Positions 19,810-29,642 of a DNA stretch of 64,000 bases are shown here, piece by piece. The stretch is from contig QCCO01000001.1 in the NCBI GenBank assembly GCA_003278895.1, positions 124,001 to 188,000 of the forward strand, given 5' to 3'. Both the position numbers and the translations under genes were made by a program. The stretch comes from Prochlorococcus sp. AG-347-L19. GTDB lineage: Bacteria; Cyanobacteriota; Cyanobacteriia; PCC-6307; Cyanobiaceae. The notes under the pieces are model-generated. The model saw nothing but the letters and a program-made list of their open reading frames with translations, was not told the DNA's origin and ran no database searches. Positions within the stretch are counted from its first letter, which is position 1; the number at the start of each line of letters is the position of its first letter.

Positions 19810-20070
19810 ATTTTTCATTTTTACTAACTTTAAAAAATACTTCAAGATATGTAATTCACTTTCTGAGAGTTTCATAAATTCTGTTAAGGCATCATAATTT
19901 TTTTCATCAATTTTTTTTGACAATTTAATAAAACTATCATGGTTTTCATTAACAAAGCGCTCAGCAATCTGAGACGGAGTTAAACCCTGTTCAATTAATT
20001 CACCTGGAGCATTTTTCTCCCACTTTTCATAAAACCAAGAGAACCAATATTTTGCAGTATTATCTTCCAT
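19804..20070 (-). CDS. Small soluble protein, paralogue of 30398-30715
   Basis: 88 residues, helical, no known family. It shares a scaffold with the 105-residue protein at 30398-30715: WF.W near the N-terminus, P..IAE.F...N in the middle and FMKLSESELHILK near the end (FLKLTECEMHVFR in the paralogue). Soluble, charge-rich. Confidence 0.65.
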   Translation of the reverse strand: MEDNTAKYWFSWFYEKWEKNAPGELIEQGLTPSQIAERFVNENHDSFIKLSKKIDEKNYDALTEFMKLSESELHILKYFLKLVKMKNL

Positions 20071-20170
20071 TAATTAACTTGTCTTGGGCGAATACTATAA
20101 ATACTGAAGAAAAATCTCATGATTGAATTACCCCTTAAACAGAATTAATATAAATGCAATTATAAATTTA

Positions 20171-21601
20171 ATGATAGATAATCATTCAAGTAAAAGAAAT
20201 ATTAATCTTGTAATTGGATTGGGTAAATCTGGATTTTGGGCTGCCAAGTATTTGAGAAGCATCAATAAAAGAGTAATTGTTTGGGAAAGTAAAGATGGGA
20301 TAGAATTCTTAGAAAGAAAAACAGCATTAGAAGAGCTTAATATAATAGTTTCTTTAAATAAAGAATTTGTATTTGAAGAAATTCAACCTTTTATGAAAGA
20401 AATCGAATCTGTTGTTGTAAGTCCATCGATACCTTATGACCATATAACTATTATTGAATTAAAAAAAAAGGGAATTAAAGTAATTGGAGAAATTAATGTT
20501 GCATGGGAAATTTTAAAAGACACAAATTGGATAGGTATTACTGGCACTAATGGCAAGACTACTGTTACTCATCTACTAAGCCATATACTCTGCGATACTG
20601 GATTATATGCTCCTTTTGCTGGAAATATTGGTACACCTTTATGTAAATATGCTCACTCCAAAAAACATGAAAAAATTGATTGGGTTGTAGCTGAATTAAG
20701 CAGTTATCAAATAGAAATATCTCCAGAAGTAAAACCTAATATTGGAATATGGACAACCTTCACAGAAGATCATCTTGAAAGACATAAAACACTTGAAAAC
20801 TATTTCAACATAAAAAAAAGCTTGTTAGAAAAATCTGATTTTAGAATTTATAATTATGACGATAAAAACCTTAGAAATCACTACAGTTCGCTATCAAGAG
20901 GGGTTTGGATAACAACTAGTTTCGAGAAATCAAATTTTATTCATTGCGATTATTGGATAGATGATCAAGCATACATTGTTGAGAGAGGGAAGAAATTATT
21001 CAAACTTTCACATTTTTCTTTAAAAGGAATGCATAATCTTCAAAATCTTTTATTGGTAATTGCAGCAGCAAGAAAAGTTGGATTATCTGGCAAGAAGATT
21101 AAAGATTCTTTATCTAATTACAAACAATTACCCCATAGGATGGAAACAATTTACAAAAATAATGATCTGGAAATCATTAATGATAGTAAAGCTACAAATT
21201 TTGACTCATCTATTGCGGGAATAAGTTCAATTAAAGGTCAAATAATAATCATTGCTGGGGGTAGATTAAAAGGCAACGAATATAGTGAGTGGATAAAAGT
21301 TTTAAAGAAAAAAGCTAAATGTGTTTTCCTTTTTGGAGAAAGCTCAAAAGTCCTAAAAATTGCGCTTATTAATGAAGGATTTAAAAAAAATATTTTTGAA
21401 TTTTCAGAACTAAAAGAGCTTTTAAATTTTGTTTTTGATTATTTACAAAATAATAGGGTTGGAACATTATTATTCTCACCTTCATGCTCTAGTTTTGATC
21501 AATTTAAAAATTATGAAGAGCGTGGAGATTATTTCAAGAAACTAATAAGTGAAAAATTAAAGGTTAATAAATCCATTTTTTGTTCAAGTATCATTTCGTA
21601 A
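20171..21601 (+). CDS. murD: UDP-N-acetylmuramoyl-alanine-D-glutamate ligase
   Basis: Peptidoglycan precursor ligase adding D-Glu. ATP-binding [38 protein letters not shown] [16 protein letters not shown] and NDSKATN are all in order. The length from ATG 20171 is 476 residues. A TTG at 20123 would add 16 residues of no MurD character, so the ATG was chosen. It stands alone, not in a dcw cluster, as in other cyanobacteria. Confidence 0.93.
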   Translation: MIDNHSSKRNINLVIGLGKSGFWAAKYLRSINKRVIVWESKDGIEFLERKTALEELNIIVSLNKEFVFEEIQPFMKEIESVVVSPSIPYDHITIIELKKKGIKVIGEINVAWEILKDTNWIGITGTNGKTTVTHLLSHILCDTGLYAPFAGNIGTPLCKYAHSKKHEKIDWVVAELSSYQIEISPEVKPNIGIWTTFTEDHLERHKTLENYFNIKKSLLEKSDFRIYNYDDKNLRNHYSSLSRGVWITTSFEKSNFIHCDYWIDDQAYIVERGKKLFKLSHFSLKGMHNLQNLLLVIAAARKVGLSGKKIKDSLSNYKQLPHRMETIYKNNDLEIINDSKATNFDSSIAGISSIKGQIIIIAGGRLKGNEYSEWIKVLKKKAKCVFLFGESSKVLKIALINEGFKKNIFEFSELKELLNFVFDYLQNNRVGTLLFSPSCSSFDQFKNYEERGDYFKKLISEKLKVNKSIFCSSIIS

Positions 21602-21687
21602 TTTTCAGGTCGGTCATCACAACCGTTTACCCTCTAGCAAATATTCACTTAATTAGTTAGATTTTGACTATAAATTAACTACAAGCA

Positions 21688-22008
21688 ATGAGTGAATCTA
21701 ACAATTTACCTCAAGCAATAAGTCATAAAAAATTAAGTTACTTGATGCTTAAGGCGCAAAAGGATTCTCATTTTTCTGATGAATTAGCAGAAATAGAAAG
21801 CCCCGAAAAAAGAGAATTTGAAGAGTTAATAAACAATTGGGAAGCTTCAACTAAGAAGGTAGTTAATGAGTTATCAAAAAGAAAAGAGAATTTACTAAAA
21901 GATAAATCACCAAATTCTTTAATAGCACTTGGTGCTATGGAAGTACACCTTAATATGGCTTTGCAAGCCTTAAATGCATTTAATAAAGGAGTTGATGGGA
22001 AAAATTAA
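21688..22008 (+). CDS. Conserved hypothetical protein, 106 aa
   Basis: Soluble, helical, acidic protein with no assigned family. Features are LPQAISHKKLSYLMLKAQ at the N-terminus and a hydrophobic C-terminal helix pair (LIALGAMEVHLNMALQALNAF). It probably forms coiled coils. It is preceded by a 86-nt gap after murD and converges on pirin 9 nt later. Confidence 0.65.
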   Translation: MSESNNLPQAISHKKLSYLMLKAQKDSHFSDELAEIESPEKREFEELINNWEASTKKVVNELSKRKENLLKDKSPNSLIALGAMEVHLNMALQALNAFNKGVDGKN

Positions 22009-22017
22009 CAGTTAAAC

Positions 22018-22749
22018 TTATAAGGAAGGCATCGAAAATAAGAGGAAATCTAAGTCTTTTTCAGTATCTATTGAGACATCATCATAATAATTAACCTCAA
22101 AACCTAAACCATCTCCAGATTCGAGAAATATATTTGAATTAGAGTCTTTACTTTTTAATAAAAGATTACCTTCTATTATTTGTATCCAATTATATTTATC
22201 GATTTTTAATGGCAATTTTTTTTCTTTAATTGTCTTATATTTACAACGCCATAAAGAGATACTTTGATTTAGTAATAGCTTATTATTTTTACCGTCTTTG
22301 TAATTAAAAATAAGATTGTCCCACAACTTTTCATTTAATGAAATTTGATCATATCGAGGTTTGATATTTTCTTTTTGAGGGTATATCCAAATCTGGAACA
22401 ACTTACAGTTCTCATTTTCTTCATTCTTCTCGCTATGAGAGATTCCAGTACCCGCAGACATAACTTGTACTTCATCTTTATGGATTTTTCCTAGATTGTT
22501 TAAAGAGTCTCTATGAGTAATTGCTCCTTTTGTTACGACAGTAATTATTTCCATATTTGCATGAGAATGTGTATTAAATCCTGCATTAGGAGAAATAATA
22601 TCTTCGTTTATAACTCTAATTTTCCCAAAATTATCCCATTTTGGATCTCTATGCTCTGCGAAAGAAAATGAATGCATCGAATTTAGCCAATCTCTAGTCG
22701 ATCTAAATCTTTCGTGTGATTTCCTTATTTTAATTATTTTCAAGGACAT
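22018..22749 (-). CDS. Pirin-family protein
   Basis: 243-residue bicupin. The N-terminal cupin carries the pirin metal ligands: NTHSHANMEIITVV gives His-x-His, followed by the distal SAGTGISHSEKNE (His and Glu). RDPKWDNFGKIRVINEDII is the family signature. Bacterial pirins are redox-sensing or quercetinase-like; substrate unknown here. Confidence 0.88.
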   Translation of the reverse strand: MSLKIIKIRKSHERFRSTRDWLNSMHSFSFAEHRDPKWDNFGKIRVINEDIISPNAGFNTHSHANMEIITVVTKGAITHRDSLNNLGKIHKDEVQVMSAGTGISHSEKNEENENCKLFQIWIYPQKENIKPRYDQISLNEKLWDNLIFNYKDGKNNKLLLNQSISLWRCKYKTIKEKKLPLKIDKYNWIQIIEGNLLLKSKDSNSNIFLESGDGLGFEVNYYDDVSIDTEKDLDFLLFSMPSL

Positions 22750-22836
22750 AAATACTAAGAAATAAATATGGTTAATTTGTATAAATTCAATTTTTTTGAA
22801 AATTATAAATTATGAATAGGTAAAATTACTTTTTAT

Positions 22837-22965
22837 TTATTTGTTGATTTTACTTTGTGCTTTATTTGCTTTGTAAATTATTTTTTTTGCTTCTTCTCTT
22901 GTAGAACATTTTTCTGCCTCAACATTCAAGTTTTTTAGTTTATTTAATTGCTTTGAAATTTTCAT
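22837..22965 (-). CDS. Small basic helical protein, 42 aa
   Basis: Lysine-rich peptide MKISKQLNKLKNLNVEAEKC...REEAKKIIYKANKAQSK. It forms an amphipathic helix and reads as a short version of cyanobacterial Lys-rich hypothetical proteins. No domain. Between pirin and the DUF1643 gene. Confidence 0.5.
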   Translation of the reverse strand: MKISKQLNKLKNLNVEAEKCSTREEAKKIIYKANKAQSKINK

Positions 22966-23047
22966 ATTAGGTTAACTTAACAAGTAGAAATTAACACATA
23001 TTTAATGGAATAGCTAAAAATACTGGTTTACATTTGATCCTTACTAC

Positions 23048-23584
23048 CTAAAAATAAGATTGGAGGATGGAATTATCAGAACAATATAGAGGGTGTATTG
23101 GATTATCTTTGATTGTTTTCTTAATTAAAAGGGGTCCAAGAGGATTATCAAAATTATTTTTCCTAATTGAGTTATATTGCATTATTTTTTTTGATATTCT
23201 TTTATTTCTATTTAGAAATTTACCTTTGTTACCCCAACCTAACCATAAATCACAATTTTTACTTTCAGACCAGTGTTTTAAGTTTTTATAAATATGATTA
23301 TTATTAAGATAACCCACAGGGTTTTTATGTTTAAAAAGTTTTTCTGGTTTGCTTGAAATAAGAGCAAATAAATTTATTAATTTTACTTTGCCGTAATTAT
23401 TGCTTTTAGCAATTTTGATTATCTTTTTTGTTGTGTTGTCCAAGAAAACTTCATTCGAAAATGAGGGATTTAAACCAACAAAGATAATCTCTTTTTTAGA
23501 TTTAGAAATCTTATAACTTAAACTCCATCTATATAGTTTGTTAGCGCTTATTAAACAATTTCTTTCTAGAAATAAATTATTCAA
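23048..23584 (-). CDS. DUF1643 protein
   Basis: 178 residues. The DUF1643 features are visible: an Arg-rich N-terminus, IIFVGLNPSFSNE, VKLINLFALISSKPEKLF and CDLWLGWGNKGKF. The function of the family is unknown. The start overlaps the end of the upstream DUF2214 gene by 4 nt, so translation is coupled. Confidence 0.8.
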   Translation of the reverse strand: MNNLFLERNCLISANKLYRWSLSYKISKSKKEIIFVGLNPSFSNEVFLDNTTKKIIKIAKSNNYGKVKLINLFALISSKPEKLFKHKNPVGYLNNNHIYKNLKHWSESKNCDLWLGWGNKGKFLNRNKRISKKIMQYNSIRKNNFDNPLGPLLIKKTIKDNPIHPLYCSDNSILQSYF

Positions 23585-24066
23585 CCTAAACCTACACCTC
23601 TAGCCATGAGAGTGGCAAACAAAGGTATTGTTGCAAAGCCCACTAATTCAGTTGTGATGATTAGTCTGAACCTCATAACTAGATTTTCAGATATTTCAGG
23701 TAATTTATTTTTACTTAAAGGAATGGCCCATAAGATATAGGTTGTTGTTGGATACAAAGAAAGTAATCCCACCAGAATGTAAAGAGAAACTTTTATCCAA
23801 AAAACAGGATTACCTGTATAAAAATCTCCTCCTTGACCAAAATACTTAACACGCAAAATCCCAGTAACCAATATTGCAACTCCTGCCAAACCATAGACTA
23901 CATCTGCAATTATCATTGAAATCGTCTCATTTCTATTAAGACCTACTTTGAGAGTCAATCTTTCAAATAAAAGAGAACCGAAACACAATATAATTCCTAA
24001 ATAATGAACATATGCCACTAATGCACTTTTAGCAATTTCACCTGTTAATAAAGTTCCTAATAACAT
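23581..24066 (-). CDS. DUF2214 membrane protein
   Basis: 161 residues, four hydrophobic segments. The N-terminus KSALVAYVHYLGIILCFGSLLFERLTL and VVYGLAGVAILVTGILRVKYFGQG match the DUF2214 family found across cyanobacteria and proteobacteria. Conserved His and Arg in the helices could bind haem, which is speculation. Upstream partner of the DUF1643 gene. Confidence 0.8.
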   Translation of the reverse strand: MLLGTLLTGEIAKSALVAYVHYLGIILCFGSLLFERLTLKVGLNRNETISMIIADVVYGLAGVAILVTGILRVKYFGQGGDFYTGNPVFWIKVSLYILVGLLSLYPTTTYILWAIPLSKNKLPEISENLVMRFRLIITTELVGFATIPLFATLMARGVGLG

Positions 24067-24154
24067 TTCCTAGTCAAAATTTATACAATACTAACCACCA
24101 AATAAAGAATTTGTTTAGAAAATAGATTAAACAATAAAAAGAAGGTTCTTGATT

Positions 24155-24904
24155 CTAGGACTCTAAAAACCTTTTTTGACCATCTTCAAAAAAATCCTTT
24201 TTATTCCACACTTCGATTACATCTGGGAAATGTTTTTCCATACAATTATCACAAACCCCATGACTGAATCTAATATCACTAATTTTCGAAAGATATTTTT
24301 CTAAATGCATCCAATCGCCCTCCTTATTTTTCACTTCTCTGCAATATGAACATACAGATAAAATCCCTTCCTGTTTATGCAAATTAGATAAAGCATCTAG
24401 CAAATTTAATGACTTTTTTCTAAGCTCTAAAAATGAAACTATTTGCTTTGATAATAATTCCATAATATTAAATTGTTGTGTAGTTAGATTTCCTGGCTTT
24501 CTGTCTATTACACACAGAGTTCCAAGCTTATTACCATCATTATTTCTAAGGGGAAAACCTGCATAAAAACGAATCTTTGGATCTCCAGTTACCAATGGAT
24601 TATTTATAAATCTTTCATCTTGGAAAGCATCATGAATAATTAGTGGACTATTTTCTTTTATTGCATGTGTACAAAAAGACCAATCTCTTCTAGTTTCTGA
24701 TATTTGAAGTCCTATTTTGGATTTAAACCATTGTTTATCTTTGTCTACTAAAGTCATTAAAGAAATAGGCACATTACAGGTTGTAGCAGCAATTTTTGTA
24801 ATATCGTCATAACATGATTCTGGCTTGGTTCCCAAAATCCTATATTCTGCTAAAGCTTTTAATCTTCTTTCCTCTTCTTCTTTTTTTGATACAAGATTCT
24901 GCAT
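24155..24904 (-). CDS. GAF-domain protein with C-terminal CxxC pair
   Basis: 249 residues. The GAF domain covers about 25-165 (CNVPISLMTLVDKDKQWFKS, WSFCTHAI, AGFPLRNNDGNKLGTLCVID). A short helix then leads to a C-terminal segment with CSYCR and HGVCDNC. That Cys module is seen at the ends of many bacterial sensor proteins and probably binds zinc. No kinase or cyclase domain follows, so output must be through a partner. Confidence 0.85.
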   Translation of the reverse strand: MQNLVSKKEEEERRLKALAEYRILGTKPESCYDDITKIAATTCNVPISLMTLVDKDKQWFKSKIGLQISETRRDWSFCTHAIKENSPLIIHDAFQDERFINNPLVTGDPKIRFYAGFPLRNNDGNKLGTLCVIDRKPGNLTTQQFNIMELLSKQIVSFLELRKKSLNLLDALSNLHKQEGILSVCSYCREVKNKEGDWMHLEKYLSKISDIRFSHGVCDNCMEKHFPDVIEVWNKKDFFEDGQKRFLES

Positions 24905-25023
24905 TAATCTTCACCAATAATTAAAACTTTAAAATTAAAGTTTCTCCAAAAAACTTTTTCCGTCTAATACTTAATAAAAAAAAGATAAACTTATTGAATT
25001 GTTACTTACTGATTTATTACTTA

Positions 25024-26343
25024 TTAATTAATTATTGATTGATTTAGCTTTGAGACTGCCATCCCAGCGATCCATCCACTTGTCCAACAATGTTGAAAAT
25101 TAAATCCACCAGTGATACCATCAACATCCAAAACTTCTCCAGAAAAAAATAACCCTGGACAAATTAAGCTTTCCATACTTTTAAAATTAACCTCATTAAT
25201 TTTTACGCCTCCGGAAGTAACGAATTCCTCTCCAAATGGACCTTTGCCTGAAATTATATATTTATCCCTCATTAGAGTATTTATCATTCTCTCTCTTTCA
25301 TCCGCCAGTAAATCAGCCCACTTTTTCTCTTTATCAATACCTATTTTCTTTAATAAAAAAATCCATAATCTTTTTGTTAATAGTGGCACAGGTCTACTAT
25401 TAATAAGATTCACCTTGCCTTTATTTAATCTTAAATAATTAACTTTTTCTTTTAACTCCTCATAACTTAAAGAAGACCATTTAATGATTAGATTAAATTT
25501 ATATTTTTGGTTATAAAGTTCCCTTGCTGCAATTGATGAAAGTTTTAATACTGCTGGCCCACTAAACCCCCAATGCGTTATTAGTAAATCGCCTCTATTT
25601 TGAAAATTCTTATTATTTAATTTAATTTCTATATCTATGCCCTTTATCGATACCCCACTACATTCATCCAAATTTGGTTCTTTTGTAGAAAAAGTAAAAA
25701 GCGATGGTACAGGTTTAACAATGGAGTGTCCAAGATTTTGAGCTAATTTATATCCGCTTGGATTACCTCCAGTTGAAAGAATAATATTTTTTGCAGTTAC
25801 CTTTGCTTTTTTAAGACTAAAAATATTGAATATATTATCAGGAGTTTTTGAAATTTCTTTTACAAAAAATTTTGTTAATATCTCTACGTTTTTTGATAAA
25901 GCACTTTTTCTCAAACAATCAATAACATCTGAAGAAGAATTAGATACTGGGAAAACTCTTAGATCTTCCTCAATTTTTAATTTTAATCCTTTTTTCTCAA
26001 ACCAATCATATACATCTCCAGCAGCAAAACGATTAAATGCTTCCAAGAGCTGAATTCCACCTCTTGGGTAATTCTCAACTAATTCATTCGGTATCCATGT
26101 CGCATTAGTGACGTTACATCTTCCCCCTCCACTAATCCTTACTTTCTCCATAAGTTTTGATGTGCCTTCAAGAATTATTATTTTTTTTATTCCATTTTCA
26201 GCAGCAGTTATTGCTGTCATAAAACCAGCTGCACCGCCTCCTACAACTGCTAAATCAAAAGGTTCCAAAAACTTATCATTCAATATGCTTCTATCTGATA
26301 ATAGCAAGGAGTTATAAAGAAAAATTATTCCAAAAACTATCAA
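25024..26343 (-). CDS. BaiN/HI0933-type NAD(P)/FAD oxidoreductase
   Basis: 439 residues. FAD-binding LAVVGGGAAGFMTAITAAENG near residue 30 is followed by SGGGRCNVTN, ILSTGG, the long HI0933 insert and the C-terminal PGLFFSGEVLDVDGITGGFNFQHCWTSGWIAG. The first 25 residues (MIVFGIIFLYNSLLLSDRS) precede the conserved start and may not be translated. Physiological substrate unknown. Confidence 0.85.
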   Translation of the reverse strand: MIVFGIIFLYNSLLLSDRSILNDKFLEPFDLAVVGGGAAGFMTAITAAENGIKKIIILEGTSKLMEKVRISGGGRCNVTNATWIPNELVENYPRGGIQLLEAFNRFAAGDVYDWFEKKGLKLKIEEDLRVFPVSNSSSDVIDCLRKSALSKNVEILTKFFVKEISKTPDNIFNIFSLKKAKVTAKNIILSTGGNPSGYKLAQNLGHSIVKPVPSLFTFSTKEPNLDECSGVSIKGIDIEIKLNNKNFQNRGDLLITHWGFSGPAVLKLSSIAARELYNQKYKFNLIIKWSSLSYEELKEKVNYLRLNKGKVNLINSRPVPLLTKRLWIFLLKKIGIDKEKKWADLLADERERMINTLMRDKYIISGKGPFGEEFVTSGGVKINEVNFKSMESLICPGLFFSGEVLDVDGITGGFNFQHCWTSGWIAGMAVSKLNQSIIN

Positions 26344-26446
26344 AAAAATAAATAAAAAACTTCATAAAAAATAGCTGCAATTCACTAATTTTTAAATATC
26401 AAAAAAAATCAACGCAGTCGTTATTTTTATGCTTTAACTTAAATAT

Positions 26447-26683
26447 ATGAGTTTAATATTTTCTTACGTCAAATATTCTGAGGCCAGTTTTCCTATGACA
26501 GGTCAATATACAGCTCTTCTTTTAATAACTTCTATTATTTGGGTTTTACTTTGGTTTGGTTACAGACAAAACAAGATAAATGATGAGATCAAGAAAAAAG
26601 AAAAAGAAGAAAGAATTAATGCGAAAGTTCAAAGAAGAAAGAAGTTAGAAAGTTTATATCCTAGTAATAAAAAAACTGTTTAG
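26447..26683 (+). CDS. Small one-helix membrane protein with basic coiled tail
   Basis: 78 residues. An N-terminal hydrophobic helix (YTALLLITSIIWVLLWFGY) is followed by a strongly charged coiled-coil tail (KINDEIKKKEKEERINAKVQRRKK). No family. Confidence 0.65.
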   Translation: MSLIFSYVKYSEASFPMTGQYTALLLITSIIWVLLWFGYRQNKINDEIKKKEKEERINAKVQRRKKLESLYPSNKKTV

Positions 26684-26707
26684 AATTAAAAAATTAATTA
26701 AGTAAAT

Positions 26708-26806
26708 ATGAAAAAAAATAATTTCAAATCACTAATTCAGTACTTGCCAGGGATTTTGATTCTTATTTATGTATTCTTTTTAGCATTTACTCAATTTATA
26801 AAATAA
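26708..26806 (+). CDS. Small one-helix membrane protein, 32 aa
   Basis: MKKNNFKSLIQYLPGIL then a hydrophobic helix ending FTQFIK. Tandem with the preceding gene (24-nt gap) and just before the EamA gene. Only length, composition and position support it. Confidence 0.45.
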   Translation: MKKNNFKSLIQYLPGILILIYVFFLAFTQFIK

Positions 26807-26827
26807 AATTTCTAAAAATTACTCGTT

Positions 26828-27700
26828 TTGATTGGAATCCTATCTGCTTTTGGAGCTGCTGCATCTTGGACTTATGCGTGCTTTATTTGGCGCTCGCAAA
26901 CTCAGAAATATAAAATAATAGATATTAATTTAATAAAAAATATAATAGCTTTTTTAGTTTTTGCACCTTCCTTTATCAATATTAATCCTACAATTGAATT
27001 AAAAAACATATTTATACTATTAGTAAGTGGAATAATAGGTATTGGTTTAGGTGATACTTTCTACCTAAAGTCATTACAAACAATAGGCACAAGAAAAACT
27101 TTATCTGTAGAAACTCTTTCTCCGTTAATGGCTGCTTTTTCAGGGGAAATTTTCATTAATGAAGATTTAACAATTAAATCATGGGTTGGGGTAATCATAG
27201 TATCGATTTCGCTATTTATAATTCTCAAAAAAGGGAATGATTTTAAAGATGAAAACCCACCTTTCTCAGAAAAAAATAATTTTAAGATTTTTGCTTTTCC
27301 TTTTTTATCAGTTTTATGTGCTGTTCTTGGAGGTCTTTTTTCAAGGATGGTTTTCCTTCAAAGCAATTTATCACCTTTCATTACAACTGAGATAAGATTA
27401 TTAGGTGCAATAATTTTTTTGATAACTTTAAAAGGGTTTAAGATCAATTATTTTTTAAAAAACATAGAAAAAAAAGAACAAAAAAGATTTTTGCTTTCAA
27501 TACTTCTTGGAACGAATATAGGAATATTGCTACAACAAATTGTATTTAAAACTCTTCCCATAGGAATAGGTTGGGCATTATTAAGCACATCTCCAGTAAT
27601 TTCTTTACTTTTAGCTAAGAATGAGGAAAGAGAAATTACCAAAAAAATAATATTTTTTACTTGTTTTTTATTTTTTGGCTTAACATTAATAATTATTTAA
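26828..27700 (+). CDS. EamA/DMT-family transporter
   Basis: 290 residues with about ten hydrophobic helices in two EamA repeats. The first ends ETLSPLMAAFSGEIFINEDLTIKSWVGVIIV, the classic end-of-repeat signature. The second ends WALLSTSPVISLLLAKNEEREITKK. Probably exports or imports a small metabolite. The start is a TTG at 26828; no in-frame ATG exists nearby and the hydrophobic first helix begins right there. Confidence 0.82.
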   Translation: MIGILSAFGAAASWTYACFIWRSQTQKYKIIDINLIKNIIAFLVFAPSFININPTIELKNIFILLVSGIIGIGLGDTFYLKSLQTIGTRKTLSVETLSPLMAAFSGEIFINEDLTIKSWVGVIIVSISLFIILKKGNDFKDENPPFSEKNNFKIFAFPFLSVLCAVLGGLFSRMVFLQSNLSPFITTEIRLLGAIIFLITLKGFKINYFLKNIEKKEQKRFLLSILLGTNIGILLQQIVFKTLPIGIGWALLSTSPVISLLLAKNEEREITKKIIFFTCFLFFGLTLIII

Positions 27701-27777
27701 TCTAAGAGTTAATGTAATAAATACTCATGTTAATAGAAATCAGATTAAATAAAATTATCGTGTAAAGATTCAGAAAA

Positions 27778-27894
27778 ATGAAAATTTTTAAGAAAAAAAG
27801 ACTTGGAACAATGGAGGTTTATTTTATTTTTTTAAGCTGTATTTATTTAGGATTTATAGGTTATAAATCTCTATTAAATATTTTATTTACTTGA
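27778..27894 (+). CDS. Small one-helix membrane protein, 38 aa
   Basis: Basic N-terminus (MKIFKKKRLGTMEV) and one hydrophobic helix (YFIFLSCIYLGFIGY). No family. Its stop lies 2 nt from the stop of the convergent gene. Confidence 0.45.
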   Translation: MKIFKKKRLGTMEVYFIFLSCIYLGFIGYKSLLNILFT

Positions 27895-27896
27895 GA

Positions 27897-28031
27897 TTAA
27901 TTAATTCTTTGGAATGATTTAATCAACTTACCGCCATCTTGATCATCATCATCGTTTGAAGCGAAAAAAATAAAAAATATCCCTAGAGAAGCTATAGATA
28001 ATGAAATTGACAATACAGAAAGCTCGTCCAT
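27897..28031 (-). CDS. Small membrane protein with acidic DDDDQDGG motif
   Basis: 44 residues: MDELSVL, a helix (SISLSIASLGIFFIFFAS), then NDDDDQDGGKLIKSFQRIN. The acidic motif also ends the helix of the protein at 29165-29344 (DDDNDDQDGGMLIPAYSRS). The two look like members of one family with the acidic face just outside the membrane. Confidence 0.6.
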   Translation of the reverse strand: MDELSVLSISLSIASLGIFFIFFASNDDDDQDGGKLIKSFQRIN

Positions 28032-28148
28032 AGATTTTAATTTATTTTATGATAAACCAAAAAAAATAAAAGACAGTAAACAAATACACATTCTTGCAAA
28101 TATAAATTTCCTTTATTTGTAAAATAAAAAAAATGTCCGAACTATTTC

Positions 28149-28424
28149 GTGAAAGTTTTAATCACTTCCCCTTGTAGTGCAAGCACAATAATTCAGTATG
28201 GAATAAAAAGTTGGCCTATTTGGGAATGTGACCCAAGTAAATTTCAATGGAATTACGATGATAAAGAAATTTGCTTAATTCTTGAAGGCCAAGCGAAAAT
28301 TAGTACGAAAAACGGTGACATTTATTTTATTAAAGCTGGAGATCTTGTTGAGTTTCCTGCTGGACTTAACTGCGAATGGGAAATAACCAAAAGTATTAAA
28401 AAACATTATCGATTGGGTAGCTAG
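28149..28424 (+). CDS. Cupin-domain protein (DUF861/EutQ-like)
   Basis: 91 residues forming a single small cupin barrel: WPIWECDPSKFQWNYDDKEICLILEGQAKIST and AGDLVEFPAGLNCEWEI. These match the DUF861 family found in bacteria and plastids. GTG at 28149 is the start because no in-frame ATG precedes it. Ligand unknown. Confidence 0.8.
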   Translation: MKVLITSPCSASTIIQYGIKSWPIWECDPSKFQWNYDDKEICLILEGQAKISTKNGDIYFIKAGDLVEFPAGLNCEWEITKSIKKHYRLGS

Positions 28425-28516
28425 ATTTAAGAAATAAGATTTTTTCTTTCTTTACTGCAAACTCAATGCAGATAAAATATGGTTAACAAATAATTTTCAA
28501 AAGGGGAACTAATATT

Positions 28517-28687
28517 ATGCCTTTTTCTGATCAAGAATATTTTGAGGTTATTGAAAAAAATGAAATAGTAAAAAAAGCATTTGAAAATATTAAGCAAATT
28601 TGCATTGATTTGCAAAAACAGACAAATTGTCCTGAAGAGGACCTAAAAGATTTTCTTGAGTTTATTTCTAAACAATGGAATAAGTAA
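28517..28687 (+). CDS. Small acidic helical protein, 56 aa
   Basis: MPFSDQEYFEVIEKNEIVKKAF, then FENIKQICIDLQKQTNC and DFLEFISKQWNK. It is all-helical and soluble. The start is supported by AAGGGG about 9 nt upstream of the ATG. No family. Confidence 0.6.
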   Translation: MPFSDQEYFEVIEKNEIVKKAFENIKQICIDLQKQTNCPEEDLKDFLEFISKQWNK

Positions 28688-28753
28688 TAATTAACAAGCC
28701 TTTTAAGAATACTAGATTTAAAATCTCAATTTATTTTTCTCACATAATCAGTT

Positions 28754-28885
28754 CTAATCTAATTCCTTTTTTGGTTTTGTATTGATACTGGAAGTTCCCT
28801 TAGCAGCAGAAACAAAGAAAAAGAAGCCTACAATTCCTGATATACCAAATATCGCAGCCAAAGGATCAAAAGTGAAAGAAAACAT
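28754..28885 (-). CDS. Small one-helix membrane protein, 43 aa
   Basis: MFSFTFDPLAAIFGISG followed by a hydrophobic, phenylalanine-rich helix (IVGFFFFVSAAKG) and a basic tail (INTKPKKELD). An upstream ATG at 28936 would add 17 residues. The inner start was chosen because DPLAAIFG resembles starts of small thylakoid proteins. Confidence 0.55.
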   Translation of the reverse strand: MFSFTFDPLAAIFGISGIVGFFFFVSAAKGTSSINTKPKKELD

Positions 28886-29164
28886 AGAATTTATAAAATC
28901 AAGATAAATAATAGTTTTTGAATCAAAATTGCACAATTATTGTTAAGTATAAAAAATAACAATAACGCGATTCATTATGTCATTATTATTTTCTCATAAG
29001 GTTCAACAAAATTATTATTCACATTCATGTTGAAGAATAAATATGAATAAATACTAAAGATTTATTCGTGGGACAGAGAAAAGTTTAAAAAATATTTATT
29101 GAAATATTGAACAACACTTCCTGGAGGATCCACAATTGTTGTTTCTTTAGATTATTATCAATCC

Positions 29165-29344
29165 ATGACAGATTTTTACTCAGCTTCTTCAGCAGTAAGT
29201 CCTTTTACAGCTGTATTATGGTGTCTTTATCCAATAGCTGTACTTGTAATCATTGAATTACTTCTCGGGGGTGGATTTGATGATGATAACGATGACCAAG
29301 ATGGTGGAATGCTTATACCTGCTTACTCTAGATCTGACGTTTGA
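29165..29344 (+). CDS. Small membrane protein with acidic DDDNDDQDGG motif
   Basis: 59 residues: MTDFYSASSAVSPFTAV, a helix (LWCLYPIAVLVIIELLLGGG), then DDDNDDQDGGMLIPAYSRSDV. The acidic patch matches the 44-residue protein at 27897-28031. Upstream, 29118-29151 can fold as AACAAC/GTTGTT around TGGAGGATCCA. Confidence 0.65.
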   Translation: MTDFYSASSAVSPFTAVLWCLYPIAVLVIIELLLGGGFDDDNDDQDGGMLIPAYSRSDV

Positions 29345-29389
29345 AATTTTTTAGATTTTAAATTACAATTTCTATAAAATTTCAGTAGA

Positions 29390-29530
29390 TTGATTAACAA
29401 TATTAATATCACTCATATCTCTTTAATTACACTAACCATTTTTATCATTTCCTCTCTGTCTTGGCTTGTCTTAAGAACCCTTAAAGAAGGGAGAAAAGCT
29501 TTAACAAATATAAACAAGGATAAATCGTAA
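29390..29530 (+). CDS. Small one-helix membrane protein, 46 aa
   Basis: Helix ISLITLTIFIISSLSWLVL followed by LRTLKEGRKALTNINKDKS. The start is a TTG at 29390; no ATG is available in frame. The helix plus basic stop-transfer tail supports a real product. Confidence 0.45.
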   Translation: MINNINITHISLITLTIFIISSLSWLVLRTLKEGRKALTNINKDKS

Positions 29531-29642
29531 AAAACTTAAATAAATACTAGAATTTGAAGGATAATTAAGTTAAACAACTACAAATTCATAGTAGTTCCTT
29601 GTTGTGACGGGGCTCTCCTACAAGTTACTTTAATAAATACAA

